Origin: Bettongia penicillata ogilbyi | Lineage: Eukaryota > Chordata > Mammalia > Diprotodontia > Potoroidae | Assembly: GCA_023548195.1 (NCBI GenBank) | Contig: JAJHZJ010000532.1 | Location: forward strand, 1,382,725-1,446,724 | Reading direction: 5' to 3' | Length of the DNA stretch: 64,000 nucleotides | In this document: positions 12,501-20,830 of the stretch, in pieces | How positions within the stretch are numbered: the first letter of the stretch is position 1 | Layout: every line of letters begins with the position of its first letter | Translations under genes and position numbers: made by a program | Notes under the pieces: model-generated | Databases searched by the model: none | What the model saw: only the letters and a program-made list of their open reading frames with translations | Told to the model about the DNA's origin: nothing

Positions 12501-12562
12501 AACAAATCTTAAAATGTTTTGTTTACATGTAATTGAGAAAATAAGAAAAAAAAAGGAAAGAT
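9550..12562 (+). mobile_element. L1 3' half, split by an LTR
   Basis: Plus-strand L1 ORF2 from the palm-downstream region (AATACTTGGGTGTCTACCTG at about 9765; ACAATTCTACCTAAATTAA) through the C-terminal block at about 12060-12200 and a short 3'UTR ending in an A-rich tail near 12545. An LTR (10569-11561) interrupts ORF2. The host sequence stops at CTCATTTCTCAA and resumes at CTCAAATATATAG, exactly as in the uninterrupted copy at 46730. Multiple stops show it is inactive. The 5' boundary is approximate. Confidence 0.85.
10569..11561 (-). mobile_element. Solo LTR (endogenous retrovirus), 5-bp TSD
   Basis: A 993-bp unit starts with TG and ends with CA. It interrupts L1 ORF2 and is flanked by CTCAA at 10564-10568 and 11562-11566. 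A five-base duplication is typical of ERVL/ERV3-like integrases, but the class is inferred. Orientation is taken as minus because an AATAAA occurs near the 3' end when read that way. Inside, a segment of about 70 bp is tandemly duplicated (about 10709-10780 and 10781-10850, each with CTGAACAACATCTGTATCAG). No gag, pol or env sequence is present, so it is a recombined solo LTR. Confidence 0.75.
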
Positions 12563-13321
12563 GAAAAGGCTTACGAAGGTGAGGACAGACAACAGCAATA
12601 CCCAAATAGATAAACTCATGGATCTACTGAAGCACAGACTGTACCTTAACAGATAATCTGTCATAGGTATAAGTCATTTCACAATCAGCTATCTAGAAGT
12701 CACTCCTCCACTGCTTAAAGAAAAGATCACAGTAAATCTGATGTAAGAATTGACGATGAGAAAACAACAATGTACCTACAACCACAGCAGTTCTAACACA
12801 ACCTTAAAAAAAAAAAAGCTGCCTCTGAAAACGAGAAGCAAACAAATTTCACCATTTCTTAGAGAAATCTCACCAAGCAAAACAGTCACCAAAACAAAGA
12901 GGTCAAAAGAACCTCAAACTGCCTGAACAAGAAAACATTTCATCTTCATCGCGATAAGAAACATGGTAGCCAAAGGCAATGTAGGTTCACCTGGAAAACA
13001 TTACAGAAGAGAATAACAGAAAACTATGGGTATTCACCAAAAAACAGTTGAGAAGCACTGTGCAATGAATATGCCCAAATCTCGAAAACGTCTAATTTAC
13101 AGGGCTGAGAAATGAAAAAGGGAAATTTAAGACCTACCTCTCTGAAACTGTCAGTATTCTCCCTAACTCCCTTTTAATGAAATGGAAGACCAGGCAGAGA
13201 AAGAAAAACAAATTTTAATGTAGGAAAAGATGCCAATAAAAACATTAACCTAGGAAAAGATGTCATTAAAAAGCTCTGAGAAGAGAGCATAGTATTTTAA
13301 GCCTAAAAAAAATTTTTTTTT
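12563..13321. other. No recognised feature
   Basis: Sequence between the L1 tail and the HAL1 insertion. No gene or named repeat is apparent. Confidence 0.5.
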
Positions 13322-14036
13322 AAATAAGGATGGAGGGGGGTGGAGTCAAGATGGCGGAGTAGAAAGACGCACGTTTACGAGCTCCGAACCCACAGCCCAC
13401 AGATTTAATGTAAAAAGAGATCCCCATAAGTTCTGGATCACTGTAAGGTGTGCAGAAACAAAGTGGAAGAGATTTCCGTTCCAGAAAGCCCTGGAGAGCC
13501 GTCCCCAGGGTCCGTCGTGCCCCGGAAAGTGGACCCCACCCCAGCGCTGCCCTGGCCGCAGCCCCAGAGAAGCTGATCCAAGCAGGCTTCAGGGACAGAA
13601 GCTCCAGCAGCCGGGAAAGTCCCTCTGCCCACAGAAGCTAAAGGTCAGTGAGAGAGACAGCTGGGCTGGAAGAGGGGAGCAGGGAGTCTCCGTGACTCAG
13701 GCCCCCTCAGAAGGAAGCGGCGGCAGAGGCAGGGGCAGGAAGCAGGCGGAGGCAGAGGCAGGGGAGGCGGCAGAGGCAGCAGCTGCAGCGGCGGCCCGGG
13801 ACTCCCCCAGCAGCAGGCAGGATCTTCATTGCTGAAAGTCTCTGCATAAACCCCCTGAGGGAGCTGAGCCTGGGAGGCGGCCCTGCCCCCACCCCAGCAC
13901 CAGAACTAAAGCTCACATTGAATAGCAGTCGTGCCTGCCACAGAAAGCCCATTTGAATCTCAGACCCCAGGCACTAGCTGGGCGGATCTAGGTGGGGGTG
14001 ACAGAAATCTTAGAAGTCAAGTAACTGGCTGGGAAA

Positions 14037-15140
14037 ATGCCTAGAAAAGGGAAGAAAAATAAGACTATAGAGAGTTTTTTCGAACAGATGCAAATGATCC
14101 CGACTTTCAGATCTGACAAGGACGAGGACATATTCTTACCATCAGAGAAAGATGTGGAGGGCGGGGCCTCGATACCCCAGACATCCCAGGGGGATGTTGG
14201 GTGGGCTCAGGCCTTGGAAGAGCTCAAAAAGGATTTTGAAAATCAAGTTAGACAGGTGGAGGAAAAACTTGGAAGAGAAATGAGAGAGATGCAAGAAAAG
14301 TATGAAAAACAGGTCAATACCGTGGTAAAGGAGACCCCAAAAAATGCTGAAGAAAATAACACCTTGAAAAATAGGCTCACTCAATTGGCAAAAGAGGGTC
14401 AAAAAGCCAATGAGGAGAAGAATGCTTTCAAAAGCAGAATTAGCCAAATGGAAAAAGAGGTTCAAAAGCTCACTGAAGATAATAGTTCTCTCAAAATTAG
14501 AATGGAACAGATGGAGTCTAATGACTTTACGAGAAACCAAGAAATCACCAAACAAAACCAAAAGAATGAAAAAATGGAAGAGAATGTGAAATATCTCATG
14601 GGAAAAACAACTGACCTGGAAAATAGATCCAGGAGAGACAATTTAAAAATTATGGGACTACCTGAAAGTCATGATCAAAAAAAGAGCCTAGACATCATCT
14701 TCCATGAAATTATCGAGGAAAACTGCCCTAACATTCTACAACCAGAGGGCAAAATAAGTATTGAAAGAATCCATCGATCACCACCTGAAAGAGATCCAAA
14801 AATAGAAACTCCTAGGAACATTGTGGCCAAATTCCGGAACTCCCAGGTCAAGGAGAAAATCTTACAAGCGGCTAGAAAGAAACAATTCCAGTACTGTGGA
14901 AATACAATCAGGATAACTCAAGATCTAGCAGCTTCTACATTAAGGGATCGAAGGGCGTGGAATAGGATATTCCAGAAGGCAAAGGAACTAGGACTCAAAC
15001 CAAGAATCACCTACCCAGCTAAACTGAGTATAATACTTCAAGGGAAAATATGGTCTTTCAATGAAACAGAGGACTTTCAAGTATTCTTGATGAAAAGACC
15101 AGAGCTGAAAAGAAAACTTGACTTTCAAACACAAGAATGA
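14037..15140 (+). CDS. HAL1/L1 ORF1 protein, intact, 367 aa
   Basis: This is the RNA-binding nucleic-acid chaperone of the L1 lineage; in L1 it trimerises and coats its own RNA in cytoplasmic particles. Residues 1-50 form a basic then acidic disordered N-terminus (MPRKGKKNKTIESFF). Residues about 55-195 are a long heptad coiled coil rich in E, K, Q and N. Residues about 199-290 are the RRM, beginning RRDNLKIMGLPES, with later TPRNIVAKFRNSQVKEKIL. Residues about 292-352 are the C-terminal domain (LAASTLRDRRAWNRIF, PRITYPAKLSII). The ATG lies in the context GAAAATGC. The length is close to the family norm, and no frameshift or stop occurs, unlike copies B, D and E. It could still be translated, but expression is not shown by sequence. 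Confidence 0.92.
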   Translation: MPRKGKKNKTIESFFEQMQMIPTFRSDKDEDIFLPSEKDVEGGASIPQTSQGDVGWAQALEELKKDFENQVRQVEEKLGREMREMQEKYEKQVNTVVKETPKNAEENNTLKNRLTQLAKEGQKANEEKNAFKSRISQMEKEVQKLTEDNSSLKIRMEQMESNDFTRNQEITKQNQKNEKMEENVKYLMGKTTDLENRSRRDNLKIMGLPESHDQKKSLDIIFHEIIEENCPNILQPEGKISIERIHRSPPERDPKIETPRNIVAKFRNSQVKEKILQAARKKQFQYCGNTIRITQDLAASTLRDRRAWNRIFQKAKELGLKPRITYPAKLSIILQGKIWSFNETEDFQVFLMKRPELKRKLDFQTQE

Positions 15141-15277
15141 GAAGAAGCATGAAAAAGTAAACAGCAAAGAGAAGTCTCAAGGGACTTACCAGAAGTGAAC
15201 TGTTTACATTCCTGCATGGAAAGACAATATTTGTAACTCTTAAAACTTTTCAGTATCTGGGTAGTTGGTGGGACCAC

Positions 15278-15335
15278 ACACACACATGTACACGCATGCA
15301 CGCACACACACATACACACATACACACACATACAG
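15278..15335. repeat. CA-rich alternating tract in the HAL1 3'UTR
   Basis: An alternating pyrimidine-purine run (CACACACACACATGTACACG and onward) lies about 140 bp after the ORF1 stop. Similar tracts occupy the same place in copy B (40140-40200) and, in reverse, copy D (25360-25379), so it belongs to the element rather than being a chance microsatellite. Confidence 0.8.
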
Positions 15336-16209
15336 AGACAGAGAGCACAGATTGAATTGAATAGGATGGGACCATAGCTTAAAAGAAATTAAGGTAAATG
15401 GTGAGAGAGAAATGTAGTGGGAGAAAAGAGGGTGAAATGGAATGGGGTAATTACATGTCATTTAAGAGGCAAGTAGGAGACTTTCTGGTGGAGGGAAAAA
15501 GAGGAGAGCTGAGAAAAAAAAAAACAAAACAAAAAACAAGAAGTTTACCCTCATCACATTGGACTAAAGGAAGGAATAAAATGCACACTCATTTTGGTAT
15601 GAAAACCTATCTTACAGTATAAGAAAGTGGGGGAGAAGGAGATAAGCAAGGGGGGGATGAAGGAAGGGAGGGCAAAGGGAGGAGGGAGCAATTTGAAGTC
15701 AACACTTGGGGAGGGACAGGATCAAAAGACAGAAGAGAAACAATGAGGGGCAGGCTAGGATGGAGGGTAATTCAGTTAGTCTTACACAACATGGCTATCA
15801 GGGAAGTCATTTGCAAAACTACACAGATAGGGCCTATATTGAATTGCCTGCCTTCCCAAAGGGAATGGGTGGGGAGGGAGGGATGGGGGGAATTTGGAAC
15901 TCAAAGTTTTAGGAACAACTGTTTAGCATTGTTGTTGCTACTAGGAAAGAAGACATACAGTTAAGGAGGAATAGAAAGTCATCTGGCCCTACAGGAGAAA
16001 AGAGAAAATGGAGATAAGAGAAGGGAGGGATGACAGAAGAGAGGGCAGATTGGAGACAGGGAAAATTAGATTGCTTGGGGTATTGGGGTGGGGGGAGGGG
16101 ATTTTTAGGGTTAAATTTGGAACCCAAAATTTTGTGAAAATGAATGTAAAAAAGTTAAATAAATAAAGAGATAAATAAATAAATAAGTAAATAAATGAGG
16201 ATGGAACAG

Positions 16210-16485
16210 AGTTTAGAGGTCAGAATCAAGAAACTAATATCCTTAGGGCACATGGAAGCCTCATAAGAACAGGTACTCACCTCCTTACAGTCCTCACAGG
16301 AACTTGTACCCAGAGAAGTCAGGAACAAAACACTTCTTATTTCTATTCAGACTGGACTATCAACCATGGATAAAGTAATTTTGTTCTACAAAAGTCCCAC
16401 TAAGGTATGGCTCAATGAAAAGAAATTTGAATATGGAGTGAGCCAAAATTCCCATCCTGTTTTACCATCTTTATGAAAACCTCTC
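16210..16485. other. No recognised feature
   Basis: Short unassigned stretch downstream of HAL1 copy A. Confidence 0.45.
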
Positions 16486-16489
16486 AAAG

Positions 16490-16600
16490 ACTCTGGGGTC
16501 ATCATCTGGAAAATGAGAGGGCTGGTTCAGACTCCCTCCTAATTCTAGATTATCTCTATCTCTTTCTAGATTCTAGGACTCTATGATCCTTGTTTCCATA
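16490..16600 (+). repeat. CORE-SINE 3' end (THER/MIR type)
   Basis: The string CATCTGGAAAATGAGAGGGC is followed by CTCCTAATTCTAGATTATCT and CTCTATGATCC. This matches the downstream part of THER1/MIR-like SINEs. Confidence 0.6.
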
Positions 16601-16861
16601 AAGCACTTAAAATCTGCCTTATACAGTGCCCTCAAAACTGCAACCAGGTCACCCTAGCCAGGTACTTCCCAAAGTAGACTGACCTTACCCAGCACAATGG
16701 AAGTTGCTACACAAGGGAAAGAAACAGAGGTTAAAGGTATTTTTGTGCATTAAGGAATCATAGTAGTATGTGAATAACAAGTAAAAGAAAAATAACATTT
16801 GCCTCAAATCACTCTCAGACGTTTGGTGATACTACTACAAACTCATGAAAAACAACTAAAT

Positions 16862-17030
16862 CAGGATTTCTTAACCTTTTTTTGTGTCATGGACCCCTTT
16901 TGGCAGTCTAGTGAAGTCATTATGTTTTTAGATTAATAAAATGTCTAAGATTATAAAGGAAACCAATCATACTGAAATAATTATCAAAAACATTTTTTAA
17001 AGTTCATGAACCCCAAATTAAGAGACTCTG
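16862..17030. mobile_element. Short hAT-like non-autonomous DNA transposon
   Basis: A 169-bp unit begins CAGGATTTCTTAACC. Its other end, read in reverse, begins CAGAGTCTCTTAATT, giving imperfect terminal inverted repeats that start CAG as in hAT elements. It is flanked by AACTAAAT (16854-16861) and AACTAAAC (17031-17038), an 8-bp duplication with one mismatch, the length hAT transposases make. There is no coding capacity. Confidence 0.65.
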
Positions 17031-17329
17031 AACTAAACTGTTTTTTTTTTCAGGCAAAGTAAAAAAGTTTATTAAAGGGTTGCCGTATTGGGTTGACTCT
17101 TAAGAAGTCTCACCATTTTTGACATTTAATATTTGAACTAAATTCTTAAAAAGGATATTATTCAAATGTGTTTTTTCACCATGGGCATGAGGAGAACAAA
17201 GAAAAAAAGAAATCTCCTTTTAAATCACTTTTAAAAGTGTTTCAACAGGGAACTAAAGCATACTCTGTTTAATGCTTGGATACAATTATAAAATATACTA
17301 AGTATCCTCTATTTCCTTAGAAGAAAATT

Positions 17330-17730
17330 ACTTGTCCATTGATTGGAGATGGTCGAACAAATTATAGTCTATAAATAAAATAAAATACAGCTAGATCTTC
17401 ATTACTTAGAATAATGAATCCTATGAAGTGGTTGCATGTATTCAAATTCATGCTATTCAAATTATTTAATTACATAAAGTACTGGGAGCTGCTTCCAGTC
17501 CAATGTAATCAGCTTGGGAGAACTGAAATAATATGACCACTTCATAGCATTATTTATCACAAGCAAAAAACGGAACCTCACTGAATTATTTTGCCACAAG
17601 CAATGAAAAAAATTACATATTCAGAGAAACCTGGGAAGACTTGTATGAAATGATACAGAGTTAAGTGAACAATTTATAAAGTAATGACAATGGTGTAAAG
17701 AAAAAACCGATCTTGAAACACTTAGGAACT
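17330..17730 (+). mobile_element. L1 ORF2 C-terminal fragment split by a MITE
   Basis: The left part (GAACAAATTATAGTC, 17355-17369) and right part (CAGAGAAACCTGGGAAGACT, about 17622-17641) match consecutive L1 ORF2 sequence seen uninterrupted at 47.2-47.35 kb. The join is broken by a 196-bp insertion. Confidence 0.7.
17388..17583. mobile_element. 196-bp MITE with inverted repeats, TA target
   Basis: The left end contains AATAATGAATCCTATGAAGTGG, cut short here as ATCCTATGAAGTGG. The right end, reversed, contains ATGCTATGAAGTGG about 45 bp from its terminus. Both ends start CAG. The insertion splits L1 between GGAATA and TTATTGTG. TA precedes the left end and AA follows the right end, consistent with a decayed TA duplication of the Tc1/mariner/pogo class. 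No transposase is encoded. Confidence 0.55.
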
Positions 17731-17734
17731 TGGT

Positions 17735-18235
17735 CAATTTCCTGACCATTCTTAACTCCAGAGGACTAAGGAGGCAAGCTACTCATCTCCTAACAGTGGG
17801 GGCGTGATGGACTCAAGATTCAGCGACGCAGACCTTCTGTGACATCTCAAATGTACGAATCTGCTTAAAAGGACTAGGGGTTTCTTTTTTTTTTTTTTTT
17901 TTGGAGGGGAAGGAGAGTTAGGGATTACGTTGCAAAAATAAAAGTGTCACTGAAGCATTTTTTTAAATACTCATAAGACAACAGAATAAAGTTCAGAAGG
18001 AAAGAGTTGTACAAGCAGGACAGCTTTACAAGAAGCAAGATGAATTTATAATAGACTTTCTTTAAAAAGCAAGCTGGATATAATAGATTAGAATTTTCAT
18101 CTATAAGCCTTTTTCTACTCTACTTTGTATGTGGAAATTTTTTTTCATTGCTTATTAATTTTTTTTAAAGAAAACTTCGGCTCCAAAACTGTTTTTGCCA
18201 TTTGCAAAAGATGATCAACCAAGTCTCCACCACAA
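17735..18235. other. No recognised feature
   Basis: Unassigned, with a T run at about 17884-17902. No gene signal is seen. Confidence 0.45.
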
Positions 18236-18239
18236 TTAC

Positions 18240-18600
18240 AACCCTTTAATTCTATTCAACAAGTATTTATTAAGGTCTTAATGTATGCCTAATACTGTGT
18301 TAGGTATTATAGTACTGTTTTAACATTTCCATGCATATGAAATCTCATCAGATCCCAGTAGCTGGTATGGGTACTCTTTCAATAGTACACACAGATCACA
18401 AGGTCTGCACTTCTCATCTAATCTGATTTTTGTCCTTATTTCCATAAATCCTTTACAAAAGATCCACCCAAAGTTTAGAAGGCTTTGCTACAGGTTCTTA
18501 TATTAACTTCACTAGGACCTGACTTTCTCCATATCCTCACTACTTAGTGCAATGCCTGGCACACAATAATTTCTTAATAAAATGCTTATTGACAACAGTC
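18240..18600. repeat. L2 tail fragments, both orientations
   Basis: About 18246-18315 is a reverse L2 tail (CAACAAGTATTTATTAAGG). About 18540-18600 is a forward tail (AATGCCTGGCACACAATAAT, then CTTAATAAAATGC). The sequence between them is unassigned. Confidence 0.55.
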
Positions 18601-18684
18601 AAATATGTCCTTGATGTCTTCTATGCTTGAGAAAGAGCTGAGTTAAAAGTTATGCAAAAGAACTGCAAGTTACGTTCCAGAAAA

Positions 18685-18832
18685 CATGTTTAATATGATC
18701 ATACATGTACAGTTCATATCAGATTGCATGCTGTCCTGGGGAAGGGGGTAGAGAGGGGAGAAAAATTTAGAGCTCAAAATCTTGTAAAAGCGAATACTGA
18801 AAACTAAAAATAATTTAAAAAAAAAGTTTCCA
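18685..18832 (+). mobile_element. L1 3'UTR fragment
   Basis: The sequence TCAGATTGCATGCTGTCCTG is followed by a G-rich block, GAGCTCAAAATCTTGTAAAA and an A-rich tail at 18816-18826. It matches the 3'UTR of the L1 copy ending at 47.8 kb. Confidence 0.65.
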
Positions 18833-18929
18833 CATATAAAACAGAAAAAAATCCCAGATCTAGACTCAGGAGGCCTAGAGTCAAGTTTCACTTTTGATAC
18901 TTGCTAGTTGACCAACCACATGAAAATCA

Positions 18930-19250
18930 CAAGGCAGCATGGGGTGGTGTTTATGACACAGGTTTTAAAGCCAGGAAGACCTAAGTTCAAATCCTATCAC
19001 TGGCACTAGCTCAGTGCCTGTTCACTGGCACTTGACCATTTCTTATGCAAAAATTTCCTCATCTATAGAAGGAAGGAGTTGGATTCACTGATTTCTAAGG
19101 TCTCTTTCAACTCTAAATAGACGATCCTATGAACCTTCCTCCCCTGAGCCTGTTTCCTCATCTGTAAAATGGGAATAATATTTTCACAGCCTCAGTGTTA
19201 GAAGACAAGTTTCATAAACCTTAAAGCACTACAAATGCAAGTTATTAAAA
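18930..19250 (+). repeat. CORE-SINE (THER1-like)
   Basis: Head GGCAGCATGGGGTGGTG, then AGCCAGGAAGACCTAAGTTC, CCTCATCTATAGAAGGAAGG and, after a second partial core, CTCATCTGTAAAATGGGAAT. It may be two overlapping copies. Confidence 0.7.
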
Positions 19251-19329
19251 TTTAAAGTTATCTTAAAATGTCATTTCAATCATTTTAACAAAAAAACAAA
19301 CAAACAAAACCCACCTCTCCAGGAGCTAA

Positions 19330-19475
19330 GTCAAAAGTTTAAGAGGTAAAAGGACCCTTGGGGGAACCATTTCATTTCACAGATAAGGAAACTAAAGCTG
19401 AGCAAAGCTAAGAAGAGGCTTTGGCTAACTTTACACAGCTAGTTCGAAAACCCAGGTCTCTTGACTTAGGCTATT
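19330..19475 (-). repeat. MIR-type SINE fragment
   Basis: The plus strand shows TTTCACAGATAAGGAAACTA and TTACACAGCTAG, the reverse complement of the MIR core and 3' part. A weaker trace of the same kind lies at about 19740-19820. Confidence 0.6.
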
Positions 19476-19972
19476 GTGAACTGAATGGAATCTGAAAATA
19501 TTTCCTTTCCACTTATTTTTCCAAGTCCAACCACACAAGTTTTAAAATTAAAAAAAAAAAACTATCATTAGAAATAGATAAAAACTTGACAAGTTCCTTT
19601 ACGGTGTGTTTGTAAATGGAATCAACCAAGAACCTCCCACCTTCAAAAACAACTTTCATACATACAACCCCTAAAACAACTTTGGTAACTGGATTTTGAG
19701 TCACAATCAGAGGCCCACAGAAGTCTGTGGAGCCTGAAATGAGCTAAGGGGACACCTAGCCCAGCCCCTCACCGCACACCGGAGGAAACTGACCTAGAAC
19801 CAAGTCAAGGGATCTGCTACCTTTGTGACTTTGAGCCAATCAGCCACCGTCTCTGGGCCACAATGTATCCATAAAAGGAAAGGGGGGAGGGGAAGGCTGG
19901 GAGTAGATGACTCCCTGGTGAATGGGCGCTGGAATTCTTAGATAAAGAGACGATAATGTTTGGGAAGCTGCA

Positions 19973-20011
19973 CACGTGACGCCGGACGGACCGACGGGGA
20001 AGGTCCACGTG
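19973..20011. promoter_or_regulatory. Paired CACGTG E-boxes in AP3B1 intron 1
   Basis: CACGTG occurs at 19973-19978 and 20006-20011, 33 bp apart, about 300-335 bp inside intron 1. On the gene strand the first reads CGTCACGTGT, close to the CLEAR/M-box sequence bound by TFEB/MITF-family factors. USF or MYC/MAX binding is an equal possibility. Confidence 0.4.
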
Positions 20012-20307
20012 CCCCTCGGACACCAGCGAGGACACCTCGGACAATGCCTCGGGGCCTCAGTTTCCTCATCTGCAGAAGAGTTGGGTCTGCACGCCCCCCC
20101 CACCTCCCCGCAGGTACCGGCACCAGACCTCCGTCACCGGCCCCAGCAGCCCTCCCAGCGGCGGACGGACCCTCCTCCTCGCCGCCACCACCCCGCCACC
20201 GTGCGCCCCGTCGGGGCCAGGACCGGACTCCCCGGACTCGGAGTGCCCAGTCTCCTCCCCCGCACCGTGGGGATGCCCGCTCGCCCCCGCCCGCCCCGCG
20301 CTCTCAC

Positions 20308-20435
20308 TTTTTCAAGTCGCTGCTGAAGAGGCCGAAGGCCCCCGAGGGGGACGTGGCGGGGGCGGCCTCCTGGCCCAGCTCCGGCGGCTCGCCACCCGCC
20401 AGCTGCTCGTTGTAGGACAGGCTGTTGCCGGACAT
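20308..20435 (-). CDS. AP3B1: AP3B1 exon 1 coding part (AP-3 beta-3A subunit), partial
   Basis: AP-3 is a heterotetrameric adaptor that sorts cargo from endosomes or the trans-Golgi to lysosomes, melanosomes and platelet granules; beta-3A is a large subunit, and human loss causes Hermansky-Pudlak syndrome type 2. The minus-strand ATG at 20435-20433 (context GGCCATGT) starts MSGNSLSYNEQLAGGEPPEL and continues to SPSGAFGLFSSDLKK. This aligns to the known AP3B1 N-terminus, where SPSGAFGLFSSDLKK is the conserved entry to the adaptin trunk. The first 30 residues are more variable. Coding runs 128 nt to AA|GTGAGA, a good donor with GT at 20307-20306, giving a phase-2 intron. Exon 2 was not found between 1 and 20307, so intron 1 probably extends past the window edge. 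The 5'UTR lies upstream of 20435; its start is not determined. Confidence 0.93.
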
Positions 20436-20587
20436 GGCCGTGGCCTGGGTGCGCTCGCTCCCCGTGCGTCCGGACTCTCCCTGGCGCTCTCTCCTCTCCG
20501 CTCTCGCGTCCGGCCCCGAGGACCCCGGCTGCTCCTTCGCCCGCAGGAGGCTCCCGGAACAAAACTAGTTCTGGGGCCGCGACGTTC

Positions 20588-20597
20588 GCGCAGGCGC
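20588..20597. promoter_or_regulatory. NRF1-type site
   Basis: GCGCAGGCGC fits the NRF1 palindrome with one central variation. It lies about 155 bp upstream of the AP3B1 ATG in the CpG island. Confidence 0.5.
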
Positions 20598-20830
20598 TTT
20601 GGGACTCACCGCGGCCCAAGAGCCGGAGTCCGGGCTCCGGCGCATGCTCAGTGCGGACGGGCCGCGGCCGGCTCCCCCTGGCGCTGCGGTGACCGGATCG
20701 CAGGACTCGGAGTCCTCCCGGGAAGCCTGGGCTCGATCCGACCCAGTGCTTGTACTGCCTGCAAACATCCGCCCCCAGCGGGGTGAGAGAGCGTTCATGG
20801 GTGGGGAAGATCTGCTTCGCGAGCATTTTT

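Larger units (their letters stand above)
13335..16192 (+). mobile_element. HAL1 (half-L1) copy A, full length
   Basis: A complete ORF1-only L1 derivative of 2858 bp. It begins GGGGGGTGGAGTCAAGATGG and has a GC-rich 5'UTR of about 700 bp, an intact ORF1 (14037-15140), then a 3'UTR of about 1.05 kb with a CA-rich tract (15278-15333), purine-rich blocks and an AATAAATAAATA-type tail. There is no ORF2: no endonuclease or RT motif lies between ORF1 and the tail. Flanking duplications AAATAAGGATGGA (13322-13334) and AAATGAGGATGGA (16193-16205) differ at one base. This fits target-primed integration by L1 machinery supplied in trans. Assignment to HAL1 rests on the family definition, an L1 lineage that lost ORF2. 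Confidence 0.9.
19960..20830. promoter_or_regulatory. AP3B1: CpG island, AP3B1 promoter
   Basis: A sharp rise in GC and CpG density against an AT-rich background spans the first coding exon and its upstream sequence. There is no TATA box just upstream of the exon on the minus strand. A palindromic NRF1-type site, GCGCAGGCGC (20588-20597), and a weaker one, GCGCATGCTC (20640-20649), lie 150-215 bp upstream of the ATG, as expected for a housekeeping trafficking gene. The exact transcription start cannot be read from sequence. Confidence 0.85.

Noticed and set aside
14142..14561. 139-codon minus-strand frame
   Set aside because: It is the antisense shadow of the HAL1 ORF1 coiled coil.
19960..20415. 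151-codon plus-strand proline/arginine-rich frame
   Set aside because: It is antisense to AP3B1 exon 1 and is explained by high GC content with few stop codons.
20605..20615. GCG|GTGAGT donor-like site on the minus strand upstream of the AP3B1 ATG
   Set aside because: It would imply an extra 5' exon, but no acceptor or transcript evidence is available; GC-rich islands contain such matches by chance.
20134..20826. 230-codon minus-strand frame across the CpG island
   Set aside because: It overlaps AP3B1 exon 1 in another frame, runs through the splice donor and has only R/G/P-rich low-complexity content.
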